In this document: one piece after another, positions 23,588 through 33,725 of the stretch | Layout: each line of letters opens with the position of its first letter | How positions within the stretch are numbered: position 1 is the first letter of the stretch | Assembly (NCBI GenBank): GCA_031553835.1 | Contig: JAVBKX010000023.1 | Span: 1-64,000, forward strand | Direction: 5' to 3' | Origin: JAVBKX01 sp031553835 | GTDB taxonomy: Bacteria > Bacteroidota > Bacteroidia > Bacteroidales > Azobacteroidaceae | DNA length: 64,000 bases | Notes under the pieces: model-generated | Database searches by the model: none | Told to the model about the DNA's origin: nothing | Seen by the model: only the letters and a program-made list of their open reading frames with translations | Position numbers and translations under genes: made by a program

Positions 23588-25186
23588 ATGGAGAACGAGT
23601 CTAAAACAAATGAATGGGTTCAGGTGAAGGGAGTAATAGATTTATGTCTAAAACATTGGTATTATTTTGTTATTAGTTTGATTGTTTTTGGATTTTTAGG
23701 ACTTATTTATTTGAAGTTGAAAACTCCCAAGTTGGGAATTTCATCGACCGTGGCGATACGGTATGATGAAAGTCTATCCGGAGGAACTGTGTCAAAATCC
23801 CAATCGCTAATGAGTGCCTTCGGATTGGGTGGAAAAAGCGGAGTGAATATTGAAGATGAATCATTTAAAATGGCTTCCCAAGGCTATGTGAAGCAAGTAG
23901 TAAAAGAATTGAATCTGAATGAACGACATTTGCAACGCCAGTTTTTGGGGTTATTAAAAGAAGATTTGTTTGGTCGTTCCCCTCTCACGCTGTCTTATGA
24001 CAATTCTTTGCCCGATACATTATCTAAAAGGATTAAATTCAATATTGTTGTAGATGCTCAGCGCCAGGCCATAGTGAAATTAAAATATGGGAAACGCAAA
24101 ACAGAAACTTATACAATGTCTGCTTTCCCGGGTGTAATAGAAACCCCGTATGGAAAATTTGCTATCGCTCCGTCTCCTTATTTTGATGCTTATCCATTGC
24201 CCGTCAAGATAAATGTAGTGCTTACCGGTTATGATTACACAACGCAAATTTACCGCACCCTTTTGTTGGCGTCATTCCAAAAGAAAACTTCGGATTTAGT
24301 AGATCTTAGCATTGTGGATGCAATTCCTGAAAGAGGAAAAATGATTTTGCAAAAAACAATTGATATATACAATGCAGAATGGCGGGAGGATAAAGATTTA
24401 GTAACGGCACAAACGCTTCAATATATTGAAGAACGCTTGCAAATGTCAGAAATCACTCTAAATGAGGCAGATGATCAAATTAAAACTTTTAAAAACCGTC
24501 ATAATTTAACAAACGTGGAAACCGATGCACGATTGTATTTGGAGCAGGATGCCGAGTTGCAAGCCAAAATGCTTGATGCGGAAACCCAGTTGAATATTAT
24601 TGATATCATTGTAAGTTTTGTTTCCGATAAAAGAAATGAATATGCTTTAATACCCTTGTCTTTGCCTGTTGCTGAAAATGCAGCTTTAGCCGAAGCGGTT
24701 GGTAAATACAACACGCAATTGATGCGCTTGAATGATATAAAAAAAACAGAGGCGATCAAAGAAAGTTCCATGGTAACATCGTTGGATGAACAAGTAAAAA
24801 CACAACGCCAAAATTTATTGATGTCATTAGACAATGTGAAACAAGGAATGCAAATCGCAGTGAAAAATCTTCGTGCAAAGGATCGTGAAATAGGAACTCG
24901 CATCGGGAGTCTTCCGTCTATTGAAAGAGGGTACGCCCAATTAAAGAGAAATCAGGAAGTACAACAGACCGTTTATATCTTTTTGTTGGAAATGCGGGAA
25001 GAAACAGCCGTAAAATCAGTTTCACTATTGCCCAAATTGAAAGTGATCAACGATCCCTTTGTGTTGAATGAGCCTGTAGAACCCAATCTGATGAAAGTAG
25101 CCGTTGTTATTTTATTTTTTGGCGGAATTATTTGCCCGCTATTAGCGATTTATCTACTTCCACGAAAGAAAAAATCCGTTAGATAA
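23588..25186 (+). CDS. Chain-length determinant protein (Wzz/GNVR family) without kinase domain
   Basis: 532 residues from the ATG at 23588; an in-frame TTG at 23555 is less likely. Wzz domain with a first membrane segment (about 25-45), a long periplasmic coiled-coil region, a GNVR-like block near IGSLPSIERGYAQLKRNQEVQ, and a second membrane segment near the end followed by PRKKKSVR. The protein stops there, so it lacks the cytoplasmic tyrosine kinase domain that Wzc-type proteins carry. It should set polymer length in the inner membrane and contact the Wza-like channel. It begins 34 bases after the Wza-like gene. Confidence 0.9.
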   Translation: MENESKTNEWVQVKGVIDLCLKHWYYFVISLIVFGFLGLIYLKLKTPKLGISSTVAIRYDESLSGGTVSKSQSLMSAFGLGGKSGVNIEDESFKMASQGYVKQVVKELNLNERHLQRQFLGLLKEDLFGRSPLTLSYDNSLPDTLSKRIKFNIVVDAQRQAIVKLKYGKRKTETYTMSAFPGVIETPYGKFAIAPSPYFDAYPLPVKINVVLTGYDYTTQIYRTLLLASFQKKTSDLVDLSIVDAIPERGKMILQKTIDIYNAEWREDKDLVTAQTLQYIEERLQMSEITLNEADDQIKTFKNRHNLTNVETDARLYLEQDAELQAKMLDAETQLNIIDIIVSFVSDKRNEYALIPLSLPVAENAALAEAVGKYNTQLMRLNDIKKTEAIKESSMVTSLDEQVKTQRQNLLMSLDNVKQGMQIAVKNLRAKDREIGTRIGSLPSIERGYAQLKRNQEVQQTVYIFLLEMREETAVKSVSLLPKLKVINDPFVLNEPVEPNLMKVAVVILFFGGIICPLLAIYLLPRKKKSVR

Positions 25187-25194
25187 CAAAGGGA

Positions 25195-26559
25195 ATGAGT
25201 CGTATTTTCGTAAGTAAATTGGCTGATTATTTGAACAAAGGGCATGAACGGTCTATTCTGACAAAAAAAAATATTGCGGCATCTCTTGTTATCAAAGGAG
25301 TGACGATTTTAACCACGTTAATAGTTGTTCCTTTAACAATTGATTATTTAAATCCGGTCCGTTATGGCATTTGGATCACACTATCGTCCATGGTTGCATG
25401 GATGAATTTATTTGATATAGGATTTGGCAATGGATTGAAAAACAAGTTTGCAGAGGCTAAAGCGAAAGGAGAATTGATTCTTGCCAAAAAATATGTCAGT
25501 TCTACTTATGCAATTATGATATTATTGTGGACAGCGTTTTTCCTGCTGTTTGCCTGCATCAATCCTTTTTTAGATTGGTCGGCGATACTTAAATCCATTC
25601 CTGTGGAATATGCCACCGAATTAAATCAATTGGTATGGATTTGCGTCATAAGCTTTGGGCTAAGTTTTGTATTACGGTTGCTTACCAGTATTGTAGTCGC
25701 AGATCAACGCCCGGCGATCGCTTCATTTATCGATATGATCGGACAGGTGTTGTCATTGGGCGGTATTTTTATTTTGGTAAAAACCACTTCTCCATCTTTA
25801 TGGAAATTGGGAATGGTAATCGGTTTTATTCCTGTAATCATTTATGCAATAAGCAGCGTTATCTTGTTTCGGAATCGCTATAAATCCTTTATGCCATCAT
25901 TGAAATATGTCGATTTTTCTTTGGCAAAACAAATGATGAATTTAGGAGTTAAATTTTTTATAACCACATGTGCTGCTTTTATGATTAACCAGACGTTGAA
26001 TTTTTTGATTACGCGTATGACCAATCCGGAAGAAGTGTCTAATTTTAATACTGCTTTTCGTTTATTTGGCGTAGGATTGAATATTATGGCAATAATTATT
26101 GTACCTTATTGGACGTCATTTACAGATGCATACACATTGAAAGATTATCGTTGGATGAAAAATTCTGTTTTAAAATTGCGCAAAATATACTGTATTTTTT
26201 TAGTAAGCCAGGTAGTCGTGTTGTTATTATCGGGTTTTATCTATCGCTTTTGGGTGCGCGATACGTTGAATATCTCATTTGCTATGTCCGCCAGTGTGTT
26301 TGTATATGTCGCGGTGCTGTGCTGGTTGAATATTTGCATCTACCCCATCAATGGAATCGGAAAAGTACAATTGCAATTATATAGCTCTATTATTGAAATG
26401 TTGGCGCTATTGCCGGTTGTATATTGGATGGGGCATCATTGCGGTGCGATAGGAATAATCTTATCGCCGGTCATTGTATATCTTCCACGGATGATATGGA
26501 GCCCGATTCAATTAAATAAATTAGTGAAGGGGACAGCGACCGGAATTTGGAATAAGTAA
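25195..26559 (+). CDS. wzx: Polysaccharide flippase (Wzx-like, MATE/MVF superfamily)
   Basis: 454 residues with about twelve hydrophobic segments and few charges, fitting the MOP exporter fold. The N-terminal block LVIKGVTILTTLIVVPLTIDYL with RYGIWITLSS is typical of O-unit flippases. It should move lipid-linked repeat units across the inner membrane. It starts eight bases after the Wzz-like gene and ends two bases before the polymerase gene, so the genes are tightly coupled. Confidence 0.88.
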   Translation: MSRIFVSKLADYLNKGHERSILTKKNIAASLVIKGVTILTTLIVVPLTIDYLNPVRYGIWITLSSMVAWMNLFDIGFGNGLKNKFAEAKAKGELILAKKYVSSTYAIMILLWTAFFLLFACINPFLDWSAILKSIPVEYATELNQLVWICVISFGLSFVLRLLTSIVVADQRPAIASFIDMIGQVLSLGGIFILVKTTSPSLWKLGMVIGFIPVIIYAISSVILFRNRYKSFMPSLKYVDFSLAKQMMNLGVKFFITTCAAFMINQTLNFLITRMTNPEEVSNFNTAFRLFGVGLNIMAIIIVPYWTSFTDAYTLKDYRWMKNSVLKLRKIYCIFLVSQVVVLLLSGFIYRFWVRDTLNISFAMSASVFVYVAVLCWLNICIYPINGIGKVQLQLYSSIIEMLALLPVVYWMGHHCGAIGIILSPVIVYLPRMIWSPIQLNKLVKGTATGIWNK

Positions 26560-26561
26560 CT

Positions 26562-27890
26562 ATGGTTTTAATATTTGTAACGTTACTATTATCAGCCATT
26601 TATTTATACGCGAGAGGATTTCGTGTTTTGGCGTTGATTATCTTCAGTTTTTTTCTGACATCAGGCTTTAACCTGATTCCGGAGGAACTGATGGATACCG
26701 GTTTGGGCATATCGAAAGGGGTAGATTACGCATTCTTTATATTGTTGGGATTCTTGGTTTTAGACGGTCTTTGTGTTGAAAATTACTTCAAACCGGATGC
26801 TTTTTTGAAGTGGCTGTTGTTATTTTATGCTTTTTTACTTGTATGTTGTTTATATAGCAAATTTTCAGTAGGTCTTTCATGGCCTGAAATTATTCGTACA
26901 AGCCGTTATCATTTTTTCTGGATGGGATACCTCGTATTTCGCAATATGGAGAAGAGTCAGATAGAGGAACTTCTCAAATCATTGTTTACGATTACGGTAT
27001 TCCTCTCAATCGTTTATTTATGCCAACATTTTTTTGAAACAAATTTGTTGGTTGAAAGATCTGTAAGTTCTACGGAATTTTTAGGATTACATATAACGAG
27101 ATATTATAATCAACCGGATATGTTGCATTTTTTTGCATTTGTAGCCATTTTTGCCAATCCTTTCACCGGCAGAGCAAAGAGATGGAGTACTGTCGTGTTG
27201 ATAATAGCGTTATTGATCGTATTTCACCGCAGTCTGATCGGATTTTTCATATTTGCGTTATTTGTCGGCTACTGCATACGTTTGCCTAAGATCAAACGAA
27301 TCAGAATTTTTATAATATTGTTGTGTGCATTATTGACGGTTGGTTCATTTGCATGGGCGCGATTTGTCCATTCGAGAACTTACATTGATTTAAAAACGGT
27401 GCTATCCGGAGATGTTGTAGATGCGGAATTCGACTTGACTGATTTGAAAGATGCGACATTCTCCTTTCGGATCGGGCACATGGTGGAAAGAATTCAGTAT
27501 TTGTCGGAACATCCTGTTGCTCAAATATTAGGAGCCGGATTAATACCGGAAGATTCGAGAAAAGTGGATCAATTGTTTGATTTTAAAATCGGGCTGTTAG
27601 CAGAGTTGACCGACCAAACAATTCAATTAGAAACGTCAGATATATCGTATTCTGTGTTGTTCATTCGCCTTGGATATTTGGGGACATTGCTCAACTTGTC
27701 GTTATTCATCTTCTTAATGGTGTTTTTTTATAAAAATAAAAACAATAAATATGCTTTTAGTTCGTTTTTGTTTTTAGTTTTATCATTTGGCACTTCTTTC
27801 TTTTCCGGTAATCTGTTGATGCCGGTCACATTTATTTTGCCTTTGATGCATTACAATTTAGTAAAAAAAATGAAAGAAATGAATGCTTGA
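26562..27890 (+). CDS. wzy: O-antigen/EPS polymerase-like membrane protein (Wzy)
   Basis: 442 residues with about eleven membrane segments and one large periplasmic loop (about 280-370) between segments, the layout of Wzy polymerases and Wzy_C ligases. There is an Arg-rich spot (HRSLIGFFIF) before the loop. Sequence is poorly conserved in this family, so the call depends on topology and on position after the flippase. It would polymerise flipped repeat units in the periplasm. Confidence 0.78.
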   Translation: MVLIFVTLLLSAIYLYARGFRVLALIIFSFFLTSGFNLIPEELMDTGLGISKGVDYAFFILLGFLVLDGLCVENYFKPDAFLKWLLLFYAFLLVCCLYSKFSVGLSWPEIIRTSRYHFFWMGYLVFRNMEKSQIEELLKSLFTITVFLSIVYLCQHFFETNLLVERSVSSTEFLGLHITRYYNQPDMLHFFAFVAIFANPFTGRAKRWSTVVLIIALLIVFHRSLIGFFIFALFVGYCIRLPKIKRIRIFIILLCALLTVGSFAWARFVHSRTYIDLKTVLSGDVVDAEFDLTDLKDATFSFRIGHMVERIQYLSEHPVAQILGAGLIPEDSRKVDQLFDFKIGLLAELTDQTIQLETSDISYSVLFIRLGYLGTLLNLSLFIFLMVFFYKNKNNKYAFSSFLFLVLSFGTSFFSGNLLMPVTFILPLMHYNLVKKMKEMNA

Positions 27891-27907
27891 TCAAAACGGT
27901 ATGATTT

Positions 27908-28681
27908 ATGAAAGAAGATTCTGTAAAAGTGTCGATTATTACTCCCTCATACAATCAGGGACAATTTGTTGAGGCTACCATACTGTCGGTACTAAACCAG
28001 ACATATCAGAATATTGAATACATCGTGGTAGATGGCGGGTCAACTGATAATACCATGGATATTATAGAGAAGTATCGGGATCAGATTGACATTGTGATTC
28101 ATGAAAAAGATAAAGGTCAAAGCGATGCGATAAATAAAGGTTTTCGTCTTAGTACCGGTGAATTGGCAGGTTGGATCAATTCGGATGACGTTTTATATCC
28201 GGAATGTGTTGAAAATCTTGTTCACAGTTGGCAAGCTCATTCCGATGCCGCCGTTTTTTATTGTCCGAAACTGGATTATGTTGATAAATCGGGATCATTG
28301 TTATATAGCGTATCTCGATGGATTACCGGACGGGATTATTTACTGAAAGTAAATTATGACATCAATCAACCTACTTCTTTTTATAATAAAAAAATATTAG
28401 AGCAGGTTGGTTATTTGGATGAGAGGATTGAGTGTTGTATGGACTTGGATCTGTGGCTGAGACTATTAAAATATGGTACAATAATACCGTTTAGCGATCG
28501 ACCTCAAGGAGCGATTCGTCGATGGGAAGAAACAAAAACGGCCACCAAAGTGGATGACTTTTTGAAAGAAATCAGGCATACTTTGCGACGCAATGGCATT
28601 CAGTGGAATCATTTGGTCTGGAAAACTTATTTTCAACAATGGCAATTTTACATTAAACGGGTTTTGTTAAAATTAAATTGA
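27908..28681 (+). CDS. Glycosyltransferase family 2
   Basis: 257 residues with the GT-A fold. It opens VSIITPSYNQGQFVEATI, followed by YIVVDGGSTDNT and the metal-binding region NSDDVLYPE (DxD-type), then IECCMDLDLWLRLL, with the ED-like acceptor region replaced by MDLD. It transfers a sugar from a nucleotide donor to the lipid-linked repeat unit on the cytoplasmic side. Donor and acceptor cannot be read from sequence. It is the first of three transferases in the locus. Confidence 0.92.
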   Translation: MKEDSVKVSIITPSYNQGQFVEATILSVLNQTYQNIEYIVVDGGSTDNTMDIIEKYRDQIDIVIHEKDKGQSDAINKGFRLSTGELAGWINSDDVLYPECVENLVHSWQAHSDAAVFYCPKLDYVDKSGSLLYSVSRWITGRDYLLKVNYDINQPTSFYNKKILEQVGYLDERIECCMDLDLWLRLLKYGTIIPFSDRPQGAIRRWEETKTATKVDDFLKEIRHTLRRNGIQWNHLVWKTYFQQWQFYIKRVLLKLN

Positions 28682-28684
28682 GAC

Positions 28685-29803
28685 ATGGATGGCAAGTCAG
28701 TGAAAATAATTCATGCAATTTTTACATTTAAAATGGGAGGTGCCGAATCCATGTTGATTGATATCATGAATCGACAATGCCGTGAAGCGTCAGTTACATT
28801 GGTCATTATCAAAAATGTAGTCGATCAGCAGATGTTAAGCATGATTTCTGATAAAGTAAATATAATTTGCCTGAATCGCACATCGGGATCCAAATGGCAT
28901 TTATTGCAAAGCTGTTTTCCTTTGTGGATTCAATTGTTCAAGATAAAGCCTGATGTCATCCATTGTCATGATAATACACTTTTTCCATTTTTCATTTTTT
29001 GGAAGAAACGAACCTGCTTGACGGTACATAGCATGACTCGTTCGTTAGAATATCTTCATTCATATCGCAAAATTTTTGCTATTTCTAATGCAGTAGCTGT
29101 CGATTTAACGGCTCGGTCCAATATTCAATCCATTCTTGTATATAATGGCATTGAACTTGAGCGGTATTGTCAACGTCAGGTTGATCCGGCTGAAATGAGG
29201 CAATCATTTAAAATTGTGCAAATAGGGCGGTTGAACACTGCGATTAAAGGACAGGACATCGCTGTGCAAGCTTTGAGTATTTTAAAAGAAAAACTTCCCG
29301 ATACGACCATAGAACTTTATTTTGTGGGCGAAGGTGATTCTGCGGCAGATTTACAACAAATAGCGATGCAGCACAAGTTGGAAGATAGTGTACATTTTTT
29401 GGGATTGAAAGACAGACAATGGATTGAAGATCATTTATGTGATTTTTCTGTATTAATTCAACCTTCTTTACAAGAAGGATTTGGTCTGACGATAATTGAG
29501 GGATTTGCAGCCGGTTTGCCGGTGGTGGCCTGCAGAGTCGGCGGAGCCAAAGAAATATTGGAGGTCTTGGATGCCGGACTGTTGGTAAATCCTGGAGATC
29601 CAGTGGATTTAGCTGAAAAAATAGAATGGGTTATAATGACTCAGGATACGGATTCATTGATTGAAAAGAAATATGTAGTTTCTAACCCGGACCAGTTGCA
29701 AATTTTTGATATAAAAAATACTGTAAACAATTATTTCGAACATTATTACAACTATCTTTATCCTGCTCGTAAAAAAACTGAAATAGCCGTTGATGTCAAT
29801 TGA
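28685..29803 (+). CDS. Glycosyltransferase family 4 (first)
   Basis: 372 residues, GT-B fold. The N-terminal half starts IIHAIFTFKMGGAESML, typical of GT4 enzymes. The donor-binding half shows IGRLNTAIKGQDIAVQAL, FVGEGDS, and the EGFGLTIIEGFAAGLPVV stretch, whose two Glu (E-x7-E) contact the nucleotide sugar. It starts three bases after the GT2 gene, so both are translated together. It extends the repeat unit; the sugar is unknown. Confidence 0.92.
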   Translation: MDGKSVKIIHAIFTFKMGGAESMLIDIMNRQCREASVTLVIIKNVVDQQMLSMISDKVNIICLNRTSGSKWHLLQSCFPLWIQLFKIKPDVIHCHDNTLFPFFIFWKKRTCLTVHSMTRSLEYLHSYRKIFAISNAVAVDLTARSNIQSILVYNGIELERYCQRQVDPAEMRQSFKIVQIGRLNTAIKGQDIAVQALSILKEKLPDTTIELYFVGEGDSAADLQQIAMQHKLEDSVHFLGLKDRQWIEDHLCDFSVLIQPSLQEGFGLTIIEGFAAGLPVVACRVGGAKEILEVLDAGLLVNPGDPVDLAEKIEWVIMTQDTDSLIEKKYVVSNPDQLQIFDIKNTVNNYFEHYYNYLYPARKKTEIAVDVN

Positions 29804-29850
29804 TTGCTGTGAATAAGGATTTTTATAGAGAGAAAAAATAAATACAACGC

Positions 29851-31128
29851 ATGAAAATATTACTTGTTAACTATCGCTATTTTTATTCCGGAGGATCGGA
29901 ACGATATATGGTTAATATTATCGACGAATTGAAAGCGCACGGACATGAAGTGATTGTGTTTTCTTCAAAAAACAATAAGAATTTCCCTTCACCGTATTCT
30001 TCTTATTTTGTGCGAAATGTGGGCAACAATACCGAGGAATTTTTATTTGAACATTATCAGAGATCGCCCCTGTTTTATTACGATTATTTAACACGGGAAT
30101 TATATTCTTATTATGTCAGGAAAAAAATACGACGGTTGATTCGGGATACACAGCCGGATATTTGTTATATGTTGCATCATAAAGTACCATTGTCTCCTTC
30201 TATTATTGATGAACTGAAAAAAAATGGAGTGCCGGTTGTACATCGGGTATCGGATTACAATATTATTTGTCCTAATGCCGAGTTGTATCAGAATAAGCGA
30301 TATTGTACCGATTGCTTTCAATGCAGTTTCAGCATTGTCAAAAACAAATGCATCAAACAATCTTTGGCATTTTCCTGGTTGAGGTATCTTTCTATGTCGT
30401 TGCACAAACAATTGCGCTTGTATAAAAAAATAGATAGGATTATTACTACGAATGATTTTGCACGAACCCGGTTTTTAGAAGCAGGATTTGCCGAACAACA
30501 AGTAGTGACTGTACGAACTTTTGGTAAAGATGCGCCCGACAACATTCAGAAAAATTATCAATGGACTCGGCCGATGTCTTTTTTGCATATTGGAAATATA
30601 GGGGAAGCCAAGGGAACTTATGATTTAATTGAAGCATGTAACTTGTTGGTAAACCAGTACCAACAGCGTAATTTTTTCGTTACGATATGTGGCGGATTGC
30701 GTGGAGGAGCTGTAGAGAATGCGCAACGTTTGGTGGATCAATATAATTTGAATGATGTGATTCGTTTGACCGGCAGTATTGAAGCGACTCAAACCTCTTT
30801 CTATTATCAGCAGGCCGATGTAACAATTATACCGGGAAGAGGGGTGGATAATTTACCTAATGTTCTAATTGAGAGTTTGTTAAATCATACGCCTGTGTTG
30901 GCGCCGGATTTTGGCTCGGTGGCATCTTGTACGGATGAAGAAATCGCTTGGTATTACCAATTTCATAATATTCCTTCGTTAGCAAATACGATGAATCAAA
31001 TCATTCAAAATCCGACATCTGTGGGCGAAAAATCACAACAATGTGCATCGTATGCGAATCGTCACTTCAACCGCGCCAAACACATTGAACAGTTAATTTC
31101 CATTTTTGAGTCGGTGATCAAATCGTGA
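29851..31128 (+). CDS. Glycosyltransferase family 4 (second), with Cys cluster
   Basis: 425 residues, GT-B fold. It begins MKILLVNYRYFYSGGSERYM. A cluster of Cys residues in the acceptor half (about 150-172: CPNAELY, YCTDCFQC, NKC) is found in one branch of GT4 and may bind metal. The donor half has IGNIGEAKGTYDLIEAC, TGSIEATQ and PNVLIESLLNHTPVLAPDFG. It is the last plus-strand gene of the locus and meets the dehydrogenase gene head to head at a six-base gap, with no visible terminator. Confidence 0.92.
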   Translation: MKILLVNYRYFYSGGSERYMVNIIDELKAHGHEVIVFSSKNNKNFPSPYSSYFVRNVGNNTEEFLFEHYQRSPLFYYDYLTRELYSYYVRKKIRRLIRDTQPDICYMLHHKVPLSPSIIDELKKNGVPVVHRVSDYNIICPNAELYQNKRYCTDCFQCSFSIVKNKCIKQSLAFSWLRYLSMSLHKQLRLYKKIDRIITTNDFARTRFLEAGFAEQQVVTVRTFGKDAPDNIQKNYQWTRPMSFLHIGNIGEAKGTYDLIEACNLLVNQYQQRNFFVTICGGLRGGAVENAQRLVDQYNLNDVIRLTGSIEATQTSFYYQQADVTIIPGRGVDNLPNVLIESLLNHTPVLAPDFGSVASCTDEEIAWYYQFHNIPSLANTMNQIIQNPTSVGEKSQQCASYANRHFNRAKHIEQLISIFESVIKS

Positions 31129-31134
31129 TTTAGT

Positions 31135-32436
31135 TTACAACCGATCATCTACCCATTCCCGGTTTAGTGCGGATTTGGTATCGAATACGACTGATCCATT
31201 TTGTTTGTATTTTGAAAAATCCATAGCCAAAAAATCGCTATGAGCCACAGCCAGTACTACAGCATCAAATTTTTCTTCGGCCGGAAATTCTTTTCGTATG
31301 TGGATTTGGTGCTCTTCTAAAACGGTTTTGGCATCAGCCCAAGGATCAAATATGGTAACATTTACTCCAAACGAAACTAATTCCCGATAGATGTCGATTA
31401 CTTTAGTATTGCGGATGTCGGGACAATTTTCTTTGAATGTGAATCCCAGGATCAAAGCGTTCGAGCCTTTTACCGAAATACCCTTTTGTATCATCAGTTT
31501 GACAACTTTGCCTGCAACAAAAGCTCCCATCATGTCATTCACATTGCGCCCCGAAAGGATCACCTGCGGATTATAACCCAAGCTTTGAGCTTTGTGTGCC
31601 AAATAATAAGGATCGACACCAATACAATGTCCGCCTACCAATCCGGGTTTAAATTTTAAGAAATTCCATTTCGTTCCGGCAGCTTCCAAAACTTCGGTAG
31701 TGTCAATGCCCATTTTGTCAAAAATTAATGCCAATTCATTGACAAACGAGATGTTAACATCGCGTTGGGCATTTTCGATGGCTTTGCTCGCTTCTGCCAC
31801 TTTGATGGAAGATGCTTTGTGTGTGCCGGTTTCAATAATGGAAGCATAAAGTTGATCGACAATAGTGGCGATTTCAGGAGTGGAACCGGAAGTAACCTTC
31901 TTAATCTTTGTCAATGTATTTACTTTGTCGCCCGGATTGATTCGTTCCGGAGAATAGCCGCAAAAGAAATCCGAGTTATATTTCATGCGGGATACCTTTT
32001 CCAGCACAGGGACACAATCTTCTTCCGTACATCCCGGGTACACAGTGGATTCATATATCACAATATCTCCTTTTTTCAATACGCTTCCTACAGTTTCCGA
32101 GGCTTTAATCAACGGTTGTAAATCCGGAGTTTTAAATGTGTTGATAGGTGTTGGAACCGTAATGATATATACATTACATGTGGAAATATCTGTCGGCTGG
32201 GAGGAAAAATACAGTCCTTTTGCAGCTTTGTTATCTGTTTGGAGCACCGGTTTGATGTCTGCACTGCGCAATTCTTTGGTGCGATCTTTACCCTGGCGTA
32301 ATTCTTCAATGCGATGGTTGTCGATGTCAAAACCAACGACACGAAAATGTTTGGCAAACTCAACTGCTAAAGGTAATCCAACATAGCCTAATCCGATAAT
32401 AGCAATGCTCTTGCTTGTGGTTAAAGGAGTTATCAT
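31135..32436 (-). CDS. tviB: UDP-N-acetylglucosamine/galactosamine 6-dehydrogenase (TviB/WbpO-like)
   Basis: 433 residues. It oxidises C6 of a UDP-N-acetylhexosamine twice to the uronate with NAD+. The Rossmann motif AIIGLGYVGLPLAVEF is at the N terminus. PTPINTFKTPDLQPL, ESTVYPGCTEE and SPERINPGDK follow, and then the catalytic Cys in GLVGGHCIGVDPYYLAH. The FTFKENCPDIRNTKVID block is characteristic of TviB and WbpO rather than glucose dehydrogenases. It implies an N-acetylhexosaminuronic acid in the polymer made by the convergent operon. The promoter box TATCTTTG lies at 32466-32473. Confidence 0.92.
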   Translation of the reverse strand: MITPLTTSKSIAIIGLGYVGLPLAVEFAKHFRVVGFDIDNHRIEELRQGKDRTKELRSADIKPVLQTDNKAAKGLYFSSQPTDISTCNVYIITVPTPINTFKTPDLQPLIKASETVGSVLKKGDIVIYESTVYPGCTEEDCVPVLEKVSRMKYNSDFFCGYSPERINPGDKVNTLTKIKKVTSGSTPEIATIVDQLYASIIETGTHKASSIKVAEASKAIENAQRDVNISFVNELALIFDKMGIDTTEVLEAAGTKWNFLKFKPGLVGGHCIGVDPYYLAHKAQSLGYNPQVILSGRNVNDMMGAFVAGKVVKLMIQKGISVKGSNALILGFTFKENCPDIRNTKVIDIYRELVSFGVNVTIFDPWADAKTVLEEHQIHIRKEFPAEEKFDAVVLAVAHSDFLAMDFSKYKQNGSVVFDTKSALNREWVDDRL

Positions 32437-32465
32437 GAGATAGAGATTTTTTTACAATGAAGCGA

Positions 32466-32473
32466 CAAAGATA
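32466..32473 (-). promoter_or_regulatory. -7 element of the UDP-sugar dehydrogenase gene
   Basis: TATCTTTG on the minus strand, 30 bases before the start codon. No good -33 element was seen. Confidence 0.5.
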
Positions 32474-32504
32474 CAATTTTCTTGTCACATAATGCTCTGT
32501 GATT

Positions 32505-33725
32505 TTAAATTGGTAAATAGCAAAAATAATATTTTTTAACTTTTTTAGACAGCAGTTGAATGTTTAACATATCGGAGGCTTCGGCAATGTCCACAATGCG
32601 GCCATCTTTGTACAAGATGTCAATGCTGTCATCTACTTCGCTATACATATTTGTAGAAACCTCATCTGAAGAAATGAAATAACCTGCATCCCGAGCAGAA
32701 AGATTCCATTTTTCCATGTACCGTTGCAGATGTTTCTCCTGTATTTCTTTGGCGATCGGTTCCGGATTGATTTCAATTTTGAATAAATTCCTGTTTGCCA
32801 AATGGGTACTGAGAGTGCTTAATACCGTGTCTTGATGCGAACTCCATACTTTTAAAGCACACCAAATATCGTTGTCGTCTAAGTTAATAAAATGAGTAAG
32901 CGCATTTTCATCCTGATTAAAAACATGTTTATCTACAGAATGGTATAAAAAATAGTGCAGGGCAGGGGAGGCGAATAATCCGATGCCGCGGCTCGCCAAT
33001 TCTTTAGCGCGCTTTAGTGTGTTAATCAACATTTTTTCGGCAGCAATCGCTGTTTTATGCAAATATACCTGCCAATACATCAATCGTCTCGCCATCAGGA
33101 AATTTTCGATCGAGTAAATGCCTTTAGATTCGACGACCAATCGTCCGTCATGAATGTCCAACATTTTGATGATACGTGCCGAACCGATATTCCCTTCTGT
33201 TACTCCGGTGAAAAAACTGTCTCGCCGCAAATAATCAAGACGATCCACATCCAATTGTCCGCTGACCAGATCGTGAAGAAATTTTTTCTTGTATTCATTT
33301 TTGAATATAGCGATACACAGATCCAATTTTCCGTCGAGTTCTTCATTGATACGATTCATGAGCATCAAGGAAATTTCTTCGTGATGAATATTGGAAACCA
33401 GGGTATATTCAAGCACATGAGAAAACGGTCCATGACCAATGTCGTGCATCAGAATGCAAGCGAGCGAGGCCAGGCGTTCATTTTCTGTAATATCAGCGCC
33501 TTTGCTTTTGAGTTGTTTCAACGCTTCATCCATCAAATGCATAGCCCCGATAGAATGATGGAATCGCGTATGTTGGGCGCCAGGATACACCAAACAGGCC
33601 AATCCCAATTGTTTGATCCTGTTTAGTCGTTGCAAATAAGGATGCTTGATGATGTCATAAATAAAATCATCCGGAATATTGATAAATCCGAAAACAGGAT
33701 CGTTGATTATTTTGCGTTTGGACAT
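32505..33725 (-). CDS. HD-domain phosphohydrolase (dNTPase-like)
   Basis: 406 residues. Opening KIINDPVFGFINIPDDFIYDII, then the HD domain: QHTRFHHSIGAMHLM (His56), CILMHDIGHGPFSHVLE (His94, Asp95) and VDRLDYLRRDSFFTG. These place it with the SAMHD1/dGTPase-like HD hydrolases, which act on nucleotides or related phosphoesters with metal. The substrate is not known. It overlaps the end of pyrF by 19 bases, and pyrF lies upstream in the same unit, so a nucleotide-related role is plausible but not shown. Confidence 0.9.
   Translation of the reverse strand: MSKRKIINDPVFGFINIPDDFIYDIIKHPYLQRLNRIKQLGLACLVYPGAQHTRFHHSIGAMHLMDEALKQLKSKGADITENERLASLACILMHDIGHGPFSHVLEYTLVSNIHHEEISLMLMNRINEELDGKLDLCIAIFKNEYKKKFLHDLVSGQLDVDRLDYLRRDSFFTGVTEGNIGSARIIKMLDIHDGRLVVESKGIYSIENFLMARRLMYWQVYLHKTAIAAEKMLINTLKRAKELASRGIGLFASPALHYFLYHSVDKHVFNQDENALTHFINLDDNDIWCALKVWSSHQDTVLSTLSTHLANRNLFKIEINPEPIAKEIQEKHLQRYMEKWNLSARDAGYFISSDEVSTNMYSEVDDSIDILYKDGRIVDIAEASDMLNIQLLSKKVKKYYFCYLPI

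Noticed and set aside
33057..33626. 189-codon plus-strand frame
   Set aside because: It is antisense to the HD hydrolase gene; the sense frame carries the HD motif.
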